A stretch of DNA of 64,000 bases from Branchiostoma floridae (GCF_000003815.2 NC_049986.1:6308885-6372884); one strand, 5' to 3'; positions 36,131 to 48,400 are shown, numbered from the stretch's first letter. Made by a program: numbers and translations. Notes: a model not told the origin generated them from the sequence alone.

Positions 36131-36639
36131 ACGGACCATTAACTAGAACACATCCTTACCATATAGAAATGATTTTTACAGTAGACCGACTACTGGTGGC
36201 TCGACTATGTGTATTCCATTACAACGGATCTATACGCCACGGGCTGCTCTTTTATTAGGCCACTCATCCAAGGTAATGGAGAAACCATTACCAGTTGTTG
36301 CCTTACATTTGTCTGAATACGCTCCAAATCAGCTATTCATTTGTGATAATTGTGTCGCACAATAGACGCAGATTTCATATTGATTTTTCTCCAACTACAA
36401 AAGAAGGCAAAACAGCATTGCGCGTGACCTTTTGGGTCAGCTACAGTATTTTACTGAGGAGAGAAGTTATTATCTGAACAGTGCTTGGATCGATATCAGC
36501 ACGCCTGTTACTTTTCATGCTCATTGGATGGGTCACAGTTTCTGTTGACATTTGCTGCTCTTTTGTAAATTTGAAAGTTCTCCAAGACTATACCCTTCAA
36601 TTGTGTTATAACTATATCTATTAACTTGAAAATTCATCT

Positions 36640-36980
36640 GTGTTGGTAGAAGTCATTCTTGAACTAGTTGAATTCATGAACTGCAAAATCCAACACAAAA
36701 ATTGGACCAAATTTTCGATTAAAGAAGCCATCTTTATCACTGCCTTACAATCATCCCTGAACAGAAACAAACGGTGGGCGAAATAGACTTCCTGAAACCT
36801 ATGATCCACTTGTCACCGAGTCACGTGTTCTATCTGCCTAACGTGACGTCACGGCAGCAGTGGATTATTCATTCCTTGACAAAGACTGGTGCTGTTCTGT
36901 CGAAAATGTGCACGTGGGTAAGACTAATTTTTGTGTTGGATTTTACAGTTCAACTAGTTCAAGAACTATGTTTGTTTTTG
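36640..36980. mobile_element. MITE with TTCTTGAACTAGTTGAA ends
   Basis: Inverted ends TTCTTGAACTAGTTGAA and GTTCAACTAGTTCAAGAA plus ATCCAACACAAAAATTGGAC and its partner. The interior GACAAAGACTGGTGCTGTTC is shared with 43898-44125. Confidence 0.75.
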
Positions 36981-37194
36981 TTGATTTCATGTGAATAATG
37001 TCTTTCATGTCTTAGCAATTCTAGCAAAAATATGACACTTTGTACTCACATTTCTTCCTCCAAAAATGTAGGTTTTAAGCAGAGGAAACGTATACATCTT
37101 TACCAGTCACATAATCAGGACAAAAACCAATAGTCTTCATATTAAGTTAATTTCAAGCATTATGCTGCATTCATGGTACAAGGGGAAATCTTTG

Positions 37195-37385
37195 GATACT
37201 GTAAATGCATTTAAGTTCGCGGGGATTTAATTTCGCGGTAGCGGGAAAATGGACTTTTCGCGGTGGTTTTAATTTCGCGGTAGCACCATGCACTGTAGTC
37301 TCTTACTGTTATGGAAAAAATGTTCGCGGTGTTTTTAGATTCGCGGTGAAGCGGCCGCCGCGAAAACCGCGAACATTAATCCACT
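37195..37385. mobile_element. MITE with TACTGTAAATGCA start and CGCGGT words
   Basis: Begins TACTGTAAATGCATTTAAG and contains several TTCGCGGT or ACCGCGAA words. The right end GAACATTAATCCA is less clear. CpG-rich against its surroundings. Confidence 0.65.
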
Positions 37386-37635
37386 ATTTCGAAATTTGTC
37401 TTCGATTATCATTGGAAACCTCGTATTGACCTGCACATATTCGTATCTAACTTAGATATGAATATATACAAGTCATTATGAAGTTCCCCATGTGAATTTG
37501 GAGTTTGGATTACTTTGCAACGTTTCCTTTGAAGATTTCTTTGATGGTAGCTATAAAATCACCCGACAGCAAGATAAATGTGTAACATCGTATCAGATTG
37601 GAATATTTGAGCGATATGGAAGGTTCTGTAGTATA

Positions 37636-38074
37636 GGGGTGGGTACCGGTACAGAAGATTTAGGGACAGGTCTGGTTCAGGCCAGAGGATCAGGTCCGGA
37701 CCTGAACCTGGACCTAATCCTAGATGAAAACATGTGAATGGGCAATACTCAAAACAACGGTCCATTTTGCTACGAAGGTTCCCGTTTGGTGGAATATCTG
37801 ACGTTCATTGGCGAATTTATCCAAGTCATGTAAACAACGCTGCCTCTACTTTAGACCAAGTTTGACCGTAGAAGCCTGGTCAAATGACTATCAACTCTCC
37901 TCTACTTCACTCTTCTTCTTTTCTTGGACCTATAAGCCTGAAAACGTGTGAACGCCTGCCGGTATAATCTGTTCATTTTGTTGAACTGATTTTTTCAGAT
38001 CCAGTTTTTCTGAACCGGTCCAACAAGAAAAAAATGGGTTTGTACTGGTACACCGTACCGGTACCCACCCCTAT
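37636..38074 (+). mobile_element. GGTCC-cluster MITE, full-length
   Basis: Ends AGGGGTGGGTACCGGTACAG and CCGTACCGGTACCCACCCCT are near-exact complements. The interior has AGGTCCGGACCTGAACCTGG and TTTGACCGTAGAAGCC. Lies in the 3' flank of the 38.4 kb gene. Confidence 0.75.
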
Positions 38075-38268
38075 TCTATAGCTGCGTTGACTCGTTTGTA
38101 TTTGCCTTGTTGGCACTATAGAACGACCATATCTGTCTAGCAATATATACTCCTTTATGATTATTCATTGTTATTGCACTGTATCCTATATAAAAACATT
38201 TGGAGTATAGGCCGAATTGAAGTGGGACATAAAATAACCGGAGGGCTCAGATCATATATTCAACAACG

Positions 38269-38274
38269 TTTATT
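38269..38274 (-). promoter_or_regulatory. candidate polyadenylation signal
   Basis: AATAAA on the minus strand about 170 bp past the stop of the 38442-40357 exon. A second TTTATT near 38375 is closer to the stop. Confidence 0.45.
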
Positions 38275-38441
38275 GATATGTACTGAATAAAAATCAAGAT
38301 CCATCAAGAAAAATGAAATTGTATATAAAAATCAATTTATGATTAAAACAGAATATGATCACATTTTCCATTGGCATTTATTGATTTGTGACTAGTTTCA
38401 GATATATACGACAAGGATTCGATAGATTTGTATGCGCGATA

Positions 38442-40357
38442 CTACTTGTGTATCACATAAACTCCCTTTGGCTTCTTCTGTCTTCTCAAATATCTACTAT
38501 TCCATGGAAATCCTGTAAAAACTTTGTCAGCAAAATATTTGTGCAACACCATGTTTAGGGCCGCCATGTTGCAAATGTTCTTGGCCTTTGGGTTGACCCC
38601 GTCGAGTACAAAGGTCAATTTCTCCAGAAGTTGCATGACAAGATGGCGGGGGCCACCTATTACTCCTGCGTTATAGACATAAGGCATCTGTGTCAGGGTG
38701 GGAAATTCTTTACTCTGGGCGAAAAAATGTCCAAAACATTCTTCTAAACGTCTAGTAAGCCACGCCATTGACGCAATGTTGGGGTATATGTCCACATCTG
38801 TTCCTACGTACAAACGGTCGCCTAACAAATCCATTAGCTCAAATGGGTTCCTTTGAAACCGTACGTCAGAGTTGTCCGTCAGAATCACCCTTCCGACGTC
38901 AGGATGCGCTGAGAGATAGTCTAAGAATGCGAAAAACTTGGCACTTTTGGTGAATTCGTTCATGTTGACACGGTAGAAAGTCAGGTTCCTGTCAGATACT
39001 CTTCTAACGTAGGACTCCCGTAATCCCCCGTGAAGCACCGCGGCTTTTAAACCGTTATTTTTCAAACCCCAGTACCACATTTTCGTGATCTCGAACCTGC
39101 TGCTTTTCTTACGGGAGTTCCTGAAGTTCACAAACTGGCATGATAGCACCAGGTTAACTTTTCTGTCTGCACAGTTGACAGCCTTCCCGTTGGGGTCTCT
39201 TTTATTTTGTACTTCTTCTCTGACGTTATCTGCGTCGTTCTTATTGGTATTTCTTTCCCCCACATGCTCAGACCCTTGTAAGGCGTCATCAGAAGACTTA
39301 TATGAACAACCGCGACTTGTTTCTCTGATATGAGTGGATCTGGAGACATCTATATGAGACGCGACGTCATCTGGCGCGTTGTGTAGTGATTTTATCCCGC
39401 TTTTGGAGAGAATCGCAATTTTGTTCTTCCGAACGTATCCGTTGCCGTTGCCTTGAGCAAATTTTACTTTTCCTCTGACTAGTCTGTCTCTTGTTCCAGA
39501 GAAATCCACAAGTATTCTGTAGTTAGAGCACAAGTGTCTTATCCTCAATATCGCCGCCAGCTTCGGAACAATTTCTGCAACTACGTCTCTCTTCACATCT
39601 GCTTCAGTACTGAGATCTTTTGAACCATCCGAAGTCTCTCCATCCGCCCCGACTGTTCCACAGCGACGGTCATAATTGTAGCTTTGATGAAATTCACGCG
39701 AACAGAGTCCGTATTTGTCTCTGGTTACTACTTTCAGTGCTACAGTTGTAACCGTCAAGTCATAGACGTTCCTGTAGATATTGAACGCTATCCCCTGCCC
39801 TTCGCGGACAGCATGTGTAACTGCTGATATTTCAGTACCCCGGAGAGTCCCAGTATTGGATTCCTTGACAGGTCCACTAGAAATAACATCCTCATCTTGG
39901 CTGGTGCTCTCTATCCCTAGCGTAACGACCCGTATACCCTGGAAGTTTCTGGCAGCCTCTAGTATATTAGTTGCACAACTTAGTCTCCTTACTAAGTCCT
40001 TATTTGGACCGGGTTCTGTACATTCGTCCACGTGTGAAATCAGTACATAGGTCGGTATATACAAGCTGAAAACATGCTTCAAGAAGCCTTGGTCACAAAT
40101 TTGACCGGTGATATGTGAAAATTTTCCACCAGGAATCCTTTCTGAATCGTTTCGATGTCTTCTGACTATGGCAGCCAGGTAACTGTCGTCTGCATCACCA
40201 ACCATGGTCACGTGGTCACCTTGTTCAGCCAATCCCCTGCTGAGGTTGTATCCCAGGTACCCGGCGCGGTTCAAGATAACTATTCTTCTTCTCTGATTGG
40301 TTGATCCTAATAACGCTTCTGATGCTGTGGTGCAGTGACTTTCGATGTTAAAGGGTT
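38442..40357 (-). CDS. last exon of SDR-like/GT-A-like fusion protein (partial gene)
   Basis: An open exon of 1916 nt ends at TAG (38442-38444). Its acceptor TTTTTCTTTTTCAG at 40358 is strong and the phase is 1, so at least one upstream exon exists. Residues are counted from the in-frame TTG at 40274. Residues about 1-190 look like an extended SDR (NDP-sugar epimerase/dehydratase): IVILNRAGYLGYNL for the dinucleotide loop, SHVDECTEPGPNKDLV, NILEAARN, VVTLG. The first loop glycine is replaced by N and no YxxxK pair is visible, so catalysis is doubtful. Residues 200-370 are a polar linker. Residues 370-610 look like a GT-A glycosyltransferase: VILTDNSDVRFQRNPF (DxD-like), GTDVDIYPN, YVYNAGVIGG and a terminal VIHK with the expected metal-binding histidine. 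Likely secretory, with the signal or anchor on a missing exon. I do not know a named orthologue. Confidence 0.8.
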
Positions 40358-40559
40358 CTGAAAAAGAAAAAGAAAAAACATTACGTCTTTATGTATATAA
40401 AAAGTTTAACTTTGACATTCAAAAGGGTTAGAAGACTACAAAAAGCCTATTTATTGGTCGCACGTATTTGGCGATACAAATGAACGGTGACTTTATATGC
40501 TGCACTTAGCTTCATATCTGATCACAAATGAACAATGACAGTGCATTCTTACGCATTAC

Positions 40560-40865
40560 AGTCCACGGGTCGTGTACCTTCCTCGACAGCTCCAGCTCTG
40601 TAGAGGAAAGAAAAGGTGACTGCAAATTAGACTTGCCACAATCATTTCATAGAGCAACAATAGATTGGAACATATATTTGCCGGCTTTTTTATTTCTTAC
40701 AGAACCGACACCTAGGTTTACTATACCGAGTATTATCTGTCAGTATTGCCCTGAGGAAGGTTATAGACGTCCTTCGAAGCGTCGACTAGCAACAAAAAAG
40801 ACACATGGTTGTGTACAAAGAACTTTCATAAATCTCGGATGTAAGTTCATCTGTAACGGTAATTA
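40560..40865 (+). mobile_element. possible retroelement tail (Penelope/LINE-like)
   Basis: CCTGAGGAAGGTTATAGACG followed by TCCTTCGAAGCGTCG resembles the CTGAAGAAG...TCGAAACGTC word near the 3' end of many Penelope-like or LINE copies. A 112-codon open frame spans it but shows no family I know. Confidence 0.35.
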
Positions 40866-40959
40866 ACATTGTGATACAATTTAAACTTAATATAAACCGT
40901 ATACAAATATACAAAATCAAAGCGCGTATTTCTATCATTCCTCTGATCCTTTTGGAGTT

Positions 40960-41104
40960 GTAATGACCCAAAGCCTATGTCACACCTCCAGACCAACTTT
41001 CCCTCAACTGTGACGGGGGCCGATACCGACTTTCATGCACTTTTGACCTTTTGCTGACATCACAATTCTGGTCTAGATGTGTGACATAGGCTTTGAGTCA
41101 TTAC
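40960..41104. mobile_element. 145 bp MITE with ~26 bp inverted ends
   Basis: Ends GTAATGACCCAAAGCCTATG and CATAGGCTTTGAGTCATTAC, continuing GTCACAC/GTGTGAC. No internal coding. Confidence 0.8.
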
Positions 41105-41783
41105 TGTAACATAACTTGTAAAGATTCAGAGGACACATTTTAGAGAGCTTGTGAGTGATCGCTTTAATTTTCTGTACGGTTATAAAGTTAAGAATTGTAT
41201 CATAATTTCCTAAACCCTGTCTTTACCACCAGCTTCTACGACACAGAAAACAGGGTATTTTTAAGTCGACTTCGCATCAGATCTTTTTGAGAAAATTTGA
41301 TAATGTCAACAATTTTCTTGAATCGCACCCACGTCGAACAACATGAACCGAAACTAGGACAGAAGCTTAACATTATTTATGTTCCAATTACCGAAGGACT
41401 TTATAGTCAGCGAAATAGCTTTTCTCTGCCATTAATTTACACTCGGTCATTCCTCACGTGCAGATAAAGAAGTAAAACGTACATTATACCCGCGTGCTTT
41501 TTGACAGCCTGGACTAGATTTGGAATTACAAAGCTGTGTATCCCATTACTAGACGCAATTTATACCGAAAACAGTCTGAATGTGGTGGTTCAATGTAGGA
41601 GCGTATTGTTTGGGAGGCGACAATATTTCTGAAGTTGCAATTGTTTGGTATAGAAGACGAATCCCATTAAACGAACATCAATTTTGGCATCTAATAAAAT
41701 AGGCGGGTGTTATTAGTGATGCGTCAGTACGTGATTGCCAAAGGCGTGAACTGTCTATACATTAAAAAAGACATATACTAATA

Positions 41784-42232
41784 GTGGTGCGTACCTAATG
41801 CCCGGACTTGATCTTGGACCTAAAAATGTTTAGGTCCAAGTCCAAAAAAAAAACCCGGAATGTCCGGAGCCAAGTCCGGACTTGCAAAAAGCTATCTGTT
41901 ACTTATTTTCCTTTTTTTTTTGTTCTAAACCATCTAAAGCCTTCCATAGACAGTGAAATTTGCACTGTGAAAACTTTCAAAAAGACAAAAAACAGTTCGT
42001 GTTTACACTGGCTGTATGTAATTTGCATGCATTTTTCACAGTGCATTTCAATTCATGCTGACGTATAATTTTATATGCACCATCCCCTCTCCTCAAAAAA
42101 GAACACTTTCTAGCCAGTGCACACAATATGCAATGATAGGTTCAGGTCCGGACTTAAAGTCCGGACCTGAACCTGAAGTGCTGGACCTGAATCCGGACCT
42201 GAACCTGAATATGAGTTTAGGTACGCACCCCT
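41784..42232 (+). mobile_element. MITE with GTGCGTACCTA ends and GGTCCGGA clusters
   Basis: Ends AGTGGTGCGTACCTAA and TTTAGGTACGCACCCCT; ATATACTAATA (11 bp) is repeated exactly at both flanks (41773-41783, 42233-42243). The interior has GGTCCGGACTTAAAGTCCGG and a poly-A/T-rich middle. Related in style to the 37636 family. Confidence 0.7.
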
Positions 42233-42295
42233 ATATACTAATATAAAAAATGTGTACACGCTTGCAGAAGTCAGTATTTACTGAAATGTCTTGTG

Positions 42296-42562
42296 CTGTT
42301 GTGACAATACAGTTAGATCACGTTTATCCGTTTGGTGACCTATATCCGTTATTTTTAGTTAGGGGTATCGCGTCGAACGCTGTGGTTTCCAACTGGTACA
42401 GACGGATACATACAACGGTACACTGGTCAAACGGATACATAGAACGAACAAAATTTGCATGTACACATTGTGTATTGCAATCTGTTGCCACAGTCCTTCG
42501 ACTTGATATCCCTAAATATCATGTTTTCAGAAACAATAGAGGTGAATTAGCGTTATACAAGC
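42296..42562. mobile_element. diverged MITE of the CTAGTTCACCTTTATCC family
   Basis: Left TTAGATCACGTTTATCCG with GGTGACCTATATCCG; right GGTGAATTAGCGTTATAC; internal GATATCCCTAAATA. Compare 27021-27246 and 60250-60717. Confidence 0.5.
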
Positions 42563-43897
42563 AACAGTTACAGTAGTTAAGGCCATGTTCATAGGGAATG
42601 AAATTGATACAGATGAATGAAACATAGCATGCCGCAGTTAGTTGTATAATGTACGATCGAAAATCCTCCTTGCGATTCATGTATGACGCAATCCAGCCTA
42701 GAATATACATGTAATCCTATGTTTTGCAATACAACGATTTCTTAAGCTTATATGTTTTTCAATGTTTCGAGATTTAGAATCCACACAAAATTGTCAGCTT
42801 TGAAAAAAAAAACAGACGAAAATTTCATTCTCGCCTTTTTTAAAACAGAAGGAAAGTGACTCATGCTCATTGAATAGACTGAAACTTATTAGCAACAGTA
42901 TTGTACATGCATCTATAAGTAGGTGATATATGCTGCAAAAATGCAGTTTTTTATGAAATACGCCCCTAGAAATAAGGAGACGGTCCATCTGAATATGAAA
43001 ATGTAAAAAATATGGTAAATCTTTGATTGCTACCCCCCTGTACATACCCCCTGAATTAGACAATGTACTGAACTAGTATAAATATATACTACCAAACACG
43101 CTTAAATTAGAGGGTAGTATGCGGCATAGTTACTACAAAAGGCACCAAACGGCAAGCAAGAATTCGAATTCAGGCTATGATTTACAAGCAAAAATATGTA
43201 TCGATAATGATCTTCGTTCCATGTAAATGACTGATACACAATTCATTCTAGGAGATCCTAACAGAAACTAATTGTGAACAGCTAAAGATACGAGACGTAT
43301 AGCATGATATACGAGATTCTTACTCCACACTTAAGGACGGATTCCTTTCCCTAGGGGATAAAGATCCCATCACTTTTAGTGACTAATGTATCATTAGTAA
43401 TCTATGTACTGTGGGATATTACATACACCAAGATGGAACAGAAGATTTCAAAAATTACAATGTCTGCACGTATTAGCTAGAATCTAATCCGCTTGGGTTG
43501 CGCATACAGAATACGTTTTTATTGAAATATGGTCTTGCATGTATTTCGCTATCAATTACTTCCGGAGAATACACGCAGTGCAAAATTAAATTTCAAAATC
43601 GTAATAGAAAAACGACACATTCCCGCAGGAAAGCATTGATATCAGTCGCACTGTTAATTAGGAAATATTATTGCTAGCAATAATATCAACTGGAACGGAG
43701 TCAATTATGCCAAAGCAAAGTTTCATTACCGAACTCAAGGCAGCTTGATGATATATTGTTAATAAATTACACCGAGGTCGTAACTTTATTCACACCATAT
43801 GCTGAAAAATTGCATAAAAGAAGCAAGCAAAAACGAGCCAAGAAACAATAATGTTAAAACGAAGACTCTTGAAGAAGTTTAAACTATAATATCCAAC
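42563..43897. other. intergenic, nothing recognised
   Basis: AT-rich, no repeat family or coding signal that I can support. Confidence 0.5.
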
Positions 43898-44125
43898 AAA
43901 AAAATTGGACTCACCCAAATTTTAGACTGAACAGCTCCAGTCTTTGTCACGGAAAAAACAGAGACGGTGGGCGCCATAGACTTTCTGCAACTTATGATCC
44001 ACTGCTCACTAAGTCACGTGTTCTATCTACAGTCGATTGTTCATTCCTTGACAAAGACTGGTGCTGTTCAGTCGAAAATTTGGGCGAGTCCAATTTTTGT
44101 GTTGGATATTTACTAGTTCAAGAAT
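43898..44125. mobile_element. MITE with ATCCAACA ends
   Basis: ATCCAACAAAAAAATTGGAC at the left and GTCCAATTTTTGTGTTGGAT at the right; interior GACAAAGACTGGTGCTGTTC as in 36640-36980. Confidence 0.75.
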
Positions 44126-44351
44126 GACTACTTCAAGACTAACATATTCTACTGATTTTACTCGAAAAACAGCCTTGTGAAAGCAGCCATGATAAGTGTT
44201 GTCATTAGTACGACTAAATTAGAATGGATTGTACGAGACGTAGTCCACCATGTATCGTAGTTATCGTTGTTATTAGATCTAGCCTTCAGCGCAGAGAGAG
44301 TACAATTTAACTTTGTATTCTCACGTGAATCCAGAGGATAATGCTTTAAGG

Positions 44352-44607
44352 TTAAGGTGGTATCTCACTGCACATGGGGCACCGCTGCGGCACTGCGGGG
44401 TTCGAAAGATCACTCAACGAATTCCAGAGATAAAGAGTTTTCTAACGTTTTGTGTATTTTGCTGTCTTCTAAGTCACACGTTTACGTATTATTACGCAAT
44501 ATCTAAATTATGAAAAAAAATGGGCGAAAACAACACAACAGTGACGCAGTGAGCGAACCCCACAGTGCCGCACCGGTGCCCCAAGTGCAGTGAGATATCA
44601 TCTTTAC
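44352..44607. mobile_element. MITE with CTCACTGCACATGGGGCACC arms
   Basis: TTAAGGTGGTATCTCACTGC at the left, GCAGTGAGATATCATCTTTA at the right; GGGGTTCG and CGAACCCC inside. A second copy is at 60718-60947. Confidence 0.8.
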
Positions 44608-45429
44608 TGTCGACGGATACTTCAAGGGCAATTTGCTCCATCTTTCCTGAGCAGTTTGTGTGACGAATATGAGGTAATTGGTGGGATACGCTACACAACG
44701 CTACGGTTAAAGAAAGATTACCACCAAAGAATAATACAGTCTGGTATAAAACTTGTGTGGAATGGCGGCAGGGTATGGCATACGGGGGAAAGAAACTAAG
44801 GAGAACATATGGAAAATAGACTAAACCTTCACCCTGAAAATACCTAAACGACGTACGACAATCTGTTAAAGCATATCAGCGTGTTTATATCAAGTCAAAC
44901 ACCCTGTGGTTTGTGTATATAGTAGAAACGCTCATTAGATGCTATTTAGTAATATCTGTCACAATATCAGCCTGCTGTTCACCATGTATTGTATTTGTCT
45001 CAACCTGAATAGTCAAAGTTATATCAAAATCAGAGGTCGTATTGTACATATATCACAAAGAAAACGAAATTTATGAAAGAAATGTCATTTTTCTTGGTGA
45101 TTTGCTTCCCAAAATGCCAAGAGAATTTCTTTCGGCGAAAAACATAAAAGAACACATTCGGCCACGCTAACAGATGTAATGGCCCTGTGCTAAGCAGGGT
45201 AATGGTAGGATGTTCTAAAAGATGGTCTACCTCGTTACCCTTGCGAGTCTTATCTTAGGAACACATTTTTGCGCAACAGAAAAGTTTCCTTTGATTCCTA
45301 TACTTAAGGGATTTGGAACGTCAGAAGGAGATTGATGACCATTATGTTGAAAGTGTGTAAAGAGCGTCTGATGTTGAGCAGAGTGCCCGTTCCACGGACG
45401 GGTAATGGCCCGTCTTATCCTTCGGGCAT
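44608..45429. other. intergenic, nothing recognised
   Basis: No element or gene supported. Confidence 0.45.
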
Positions 45430-47755
45430 GGGAAGGTCTTAACGGCTTTGCACCTTCCAGCTTTCAGCCGTACTTAAAGTAAGAAATATGGCAGCGGAGG
45501 CAGAATGAATCGTGAAAGATTCGGGGGGAAGGAACGGGCTACTTTCTAGGGAGTTGCGTAAGAGCAACGGATGACAAGAAATTCGTTCCTTCGGTAAATT
45601 CAATGACAACGGGAATTTTTCAAACAGCATTGAGTTGCGAATACATGCTAGTAACGCATGCAGAGTTCAAAAGAGATTTAGGATAAAAACTGTCAAATAT
45701 GAGTTCTTGAAAGAATTAATCGGGCCGAATAAACCGTGAAAGATTCGGGGAGAAAGAACGAGCTAGTTTCTAGGGAGTTATGCAAGAGCGAGAGATTACA
45801 AGAAATTCTTAAAAACGTAAAACTCAATGACAACGGTAATCTTTCAAACAGAATTGAGTTGCGAATACATGCTAGTAACGCATGTAGAGTTCAAAAGAGA
45901 TTTAGGATAAAAACTGTCAAATATGAGTTCTTGAAAGAATGAATCGGGCCGAATAAACCGTGAAAGATTCGGGGGGAAAGAACGAGCTAGTTTCTAGGGA
46001 GTTATGCAAGAGCAAGAGATTACAAGAAATTCTTAAAAACGTAAAACTCAATGACAACGGTAATCTTTCAAACAGCATTGCGTTTCGGATATATGCTAAT
46101 AACTGCAGAATTCAAATAAGAGCTTTACACACTGTCAAATATAAGTTCTTGAAAGCTGTCAGGATTATTTTCAAGTTCCTTCAGACACTCAATGACAACG
46201 GCAATCTTTCGAAGAACATTGAGATGCGGATATATGCTGGTAACGGCAGAACTCAAAGTTAAAGTTAAAGTTAAAGTTTGCCCATGCATCTACAGACGCG
46301 TAGGGTGGCGCCCATCCCCACTTCGAAGCCCTTGGGCCACACATGTGCAAGCCACTACAGCAGGGGGCTGGTCCGCTGGTAGTGATTTGTGTTTAACTTC
46401 CATACTCTTCCTCATTAGTGCTGAGTGCTTAGCAGAGAAAGAAGCATGTACCATTTTTAGAGTCTTTGGTATGACTCGGCCGGGGATCGAACTCACGACC
46501 TACCGAATGCAAGGCCACTCTACCCACTAGGCCATTGTACCGGTTAGAACTCAAAGAAGCGTTAGGATAAACTCTGTCAAATATGAGTTCATGGAAACTG
46601 TCAAGCTCTCATATTTGACAGAGTTTAGAACTCAAAGAAGCGTTAGGATAAACTCTGTCAAATATGAGTTCATGGAAGCTGTCAAGATTATAATAAAGAC
46701 AACTTCAAGTTCCTTCGGTAAGGCCAAAGACAACGCCAATCTTTCAAACAGTATTGAGTTGTGGATATATGCTGGTAACGGCAGAACTCAAAGGAGCGTT
46801 AGGATAAACTCTGTCAAATATGAGTTCTTGGAAGCTGTCAAGATTATAATTAAGACAACTTCAAGTTCCTTCGGTAAGGCCAAAGACAACGGCAATCTTT
46901 CGGCAATCAAACAGCATTGAGTTGCGGATATATGCTAGTAATTGCAGAATTCAAATAAGAGCTTTACACATTGTCAAATATGAGTTCTTGAAAGCTGTCA
47001 ATATTATAAGACAACTTCAAGTTCCTTCGGTAAACTCAATGACAACGGCAATCTTTCAAACAGCATTGAGTTGCGGATATATGCTAGTAATTGCAAAATT
47101 CAAATAAGAGCTTTACACACTGTCAAATATAAGTTCTTGAAAGCTGTCAAGATTATTTTCAAGTTCCTTCAGACACTCAATGACAACGGCAATCTTTCGA
47201 AGAGCATTGAGTTGCGGATATAAGCTGTCAAGATTATAATTAAGACAACTTCAAGTTCCTTCGGTAAGGCCAAAGACAATGGCAATCTTTCAAACAGTAT
47301 TGAGTTGCGGATATATGCTGGTAACGGCAGAACTCAAAGGAGCGTTAGGATAAACTCTGTCAAATATAAGTTCTTGGAAGCTGTCAAGATCATAATTAAG
47401 ACAACTTCAAGTTCCTTCGGTAAGGCCAAAGACAACGTACGGCAATCTTTCAAACAGTATTGAGTTGCGGATATATGTAGTAACTGCAGAATTCAAAAGA
47501 GCTTTAGAACTGATGATCTGTCAAATGTGAGTTCTTGAAAAGAGTCATATGCAGGATTATTATAAGACAATTTCAAGTTCCTTCGGTAAACTCAATGACA
47601 ACGAGTTCTTGTAAGCTTGTCAAGATTTCTTGGAAGCCTGTCAAGATTATAATTAAGACAACTTCAGGAAAGCCTTTTGACAGCATCATGCAGAATCATA
47701 CCGGAGTTGTGAGAGCTTTAGGATAGAAAATGTCAAATATGAAAAGTTTGATCTC
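45430..47755. repeat. 2.3 kb degenerate satellite
   Basis: Built from words CAATGACAACGGCAATCTTTC, ATTGAGTTGCGGATATATGC, AACTCTGTCAAATATGAGTT and GACAACTTCAAGTTCCTTCG in shifting order, units about 160-240 bp. Early units carry GTGAAAGATTCGGGG. A SINE is inserted at 46259-46545. Short open frames inside follow the repeat. Confidence 0.85.
46259..46545 (-). mobile_element. tRNA-derived SINE with 11 bp duplication, family 1
   Basis: AGAACTCAAAG flanks both sides (46248-46258, 46546-46556). On the minus strand it begins with GGTACAATGGCCTAGTGGG, has GAGTTCGATCCCCGGCCGAG, and ends in a (CTTTAA)n tail. The best-preserved example of the family in the window. Confidence 0.9.
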
Positions 47756-48169
47756 CGACTTACGTTTATAGCCCAGCTTGGTCGTTTGAAACGATTAGCA
47801 TATTCATGAGGTTCTTACGGTCTTTTTTTTTATCAGCCTTGTAGCAACATAAAGCAACATTTAGGGCTAATCAATAGAATTCCTGAGATATATTGATCCA
47901 TACTCTAATCCGTTGAGATACTTTAATCTACGTTCACATCTGCCACGGGATTTGGGCCTAAGTAGGTTGAACAAAGTAGGCCCACGGGCTATCATAAAAT
48001 CCCTACCAGGGATTCATATCAAAGGAAGAGTAAACGAAGAGGCATCATATTTCAATTAAAGGCTATTGGACTCCCGAAAGTGTCGAGAGGTCTTGAGTTT
48101 AGAATTTTATGGCATACTCACGAGAGTATTCGTAAAGAATGAATGTCAATATATTCTGAATGTTTTAAC

Positions 48170-48400
48170 CTTGACCGAAATATCACGACAAGAAATTCAC
48201 CTCATCTATATCAAACTTCGAAATTCATAAATCCATAACATAGTTAAGAATCAGTAGTAATAAATTGAATATTGAAACAGGAAAATACCACAATGTAGCC
48301 CCCGACCAAATGTTCTGCCCATTTTGTTGAAAGTAAATTGAAAATGAATTTCATTTCATCGTAGAGTGCCCTATGTAACGTTATATGTTACGCAATAAGT
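48170..48400 (+). pseudogene. decayed LINE C-terminal fragment
   Basis: In frame from 48253: SSNKLNIETGKYHNVAPDQM, FCPFC, two stops, then IENEFHFIVECPM. This is the cysteine/histidine pattern CxxC...HFxxxC at the C-terminus of many non-LTR retrotransposon proteins. Upstream coding is unreadable. Retroposon origin is inferred from the motif alone. Confidence 0.65.

Noticed and set aside
40528-40866. 112-codon plus-strand open frame as a gene
   Set aside because: No family resemblance, and part of it matches a retroelement-tail word.
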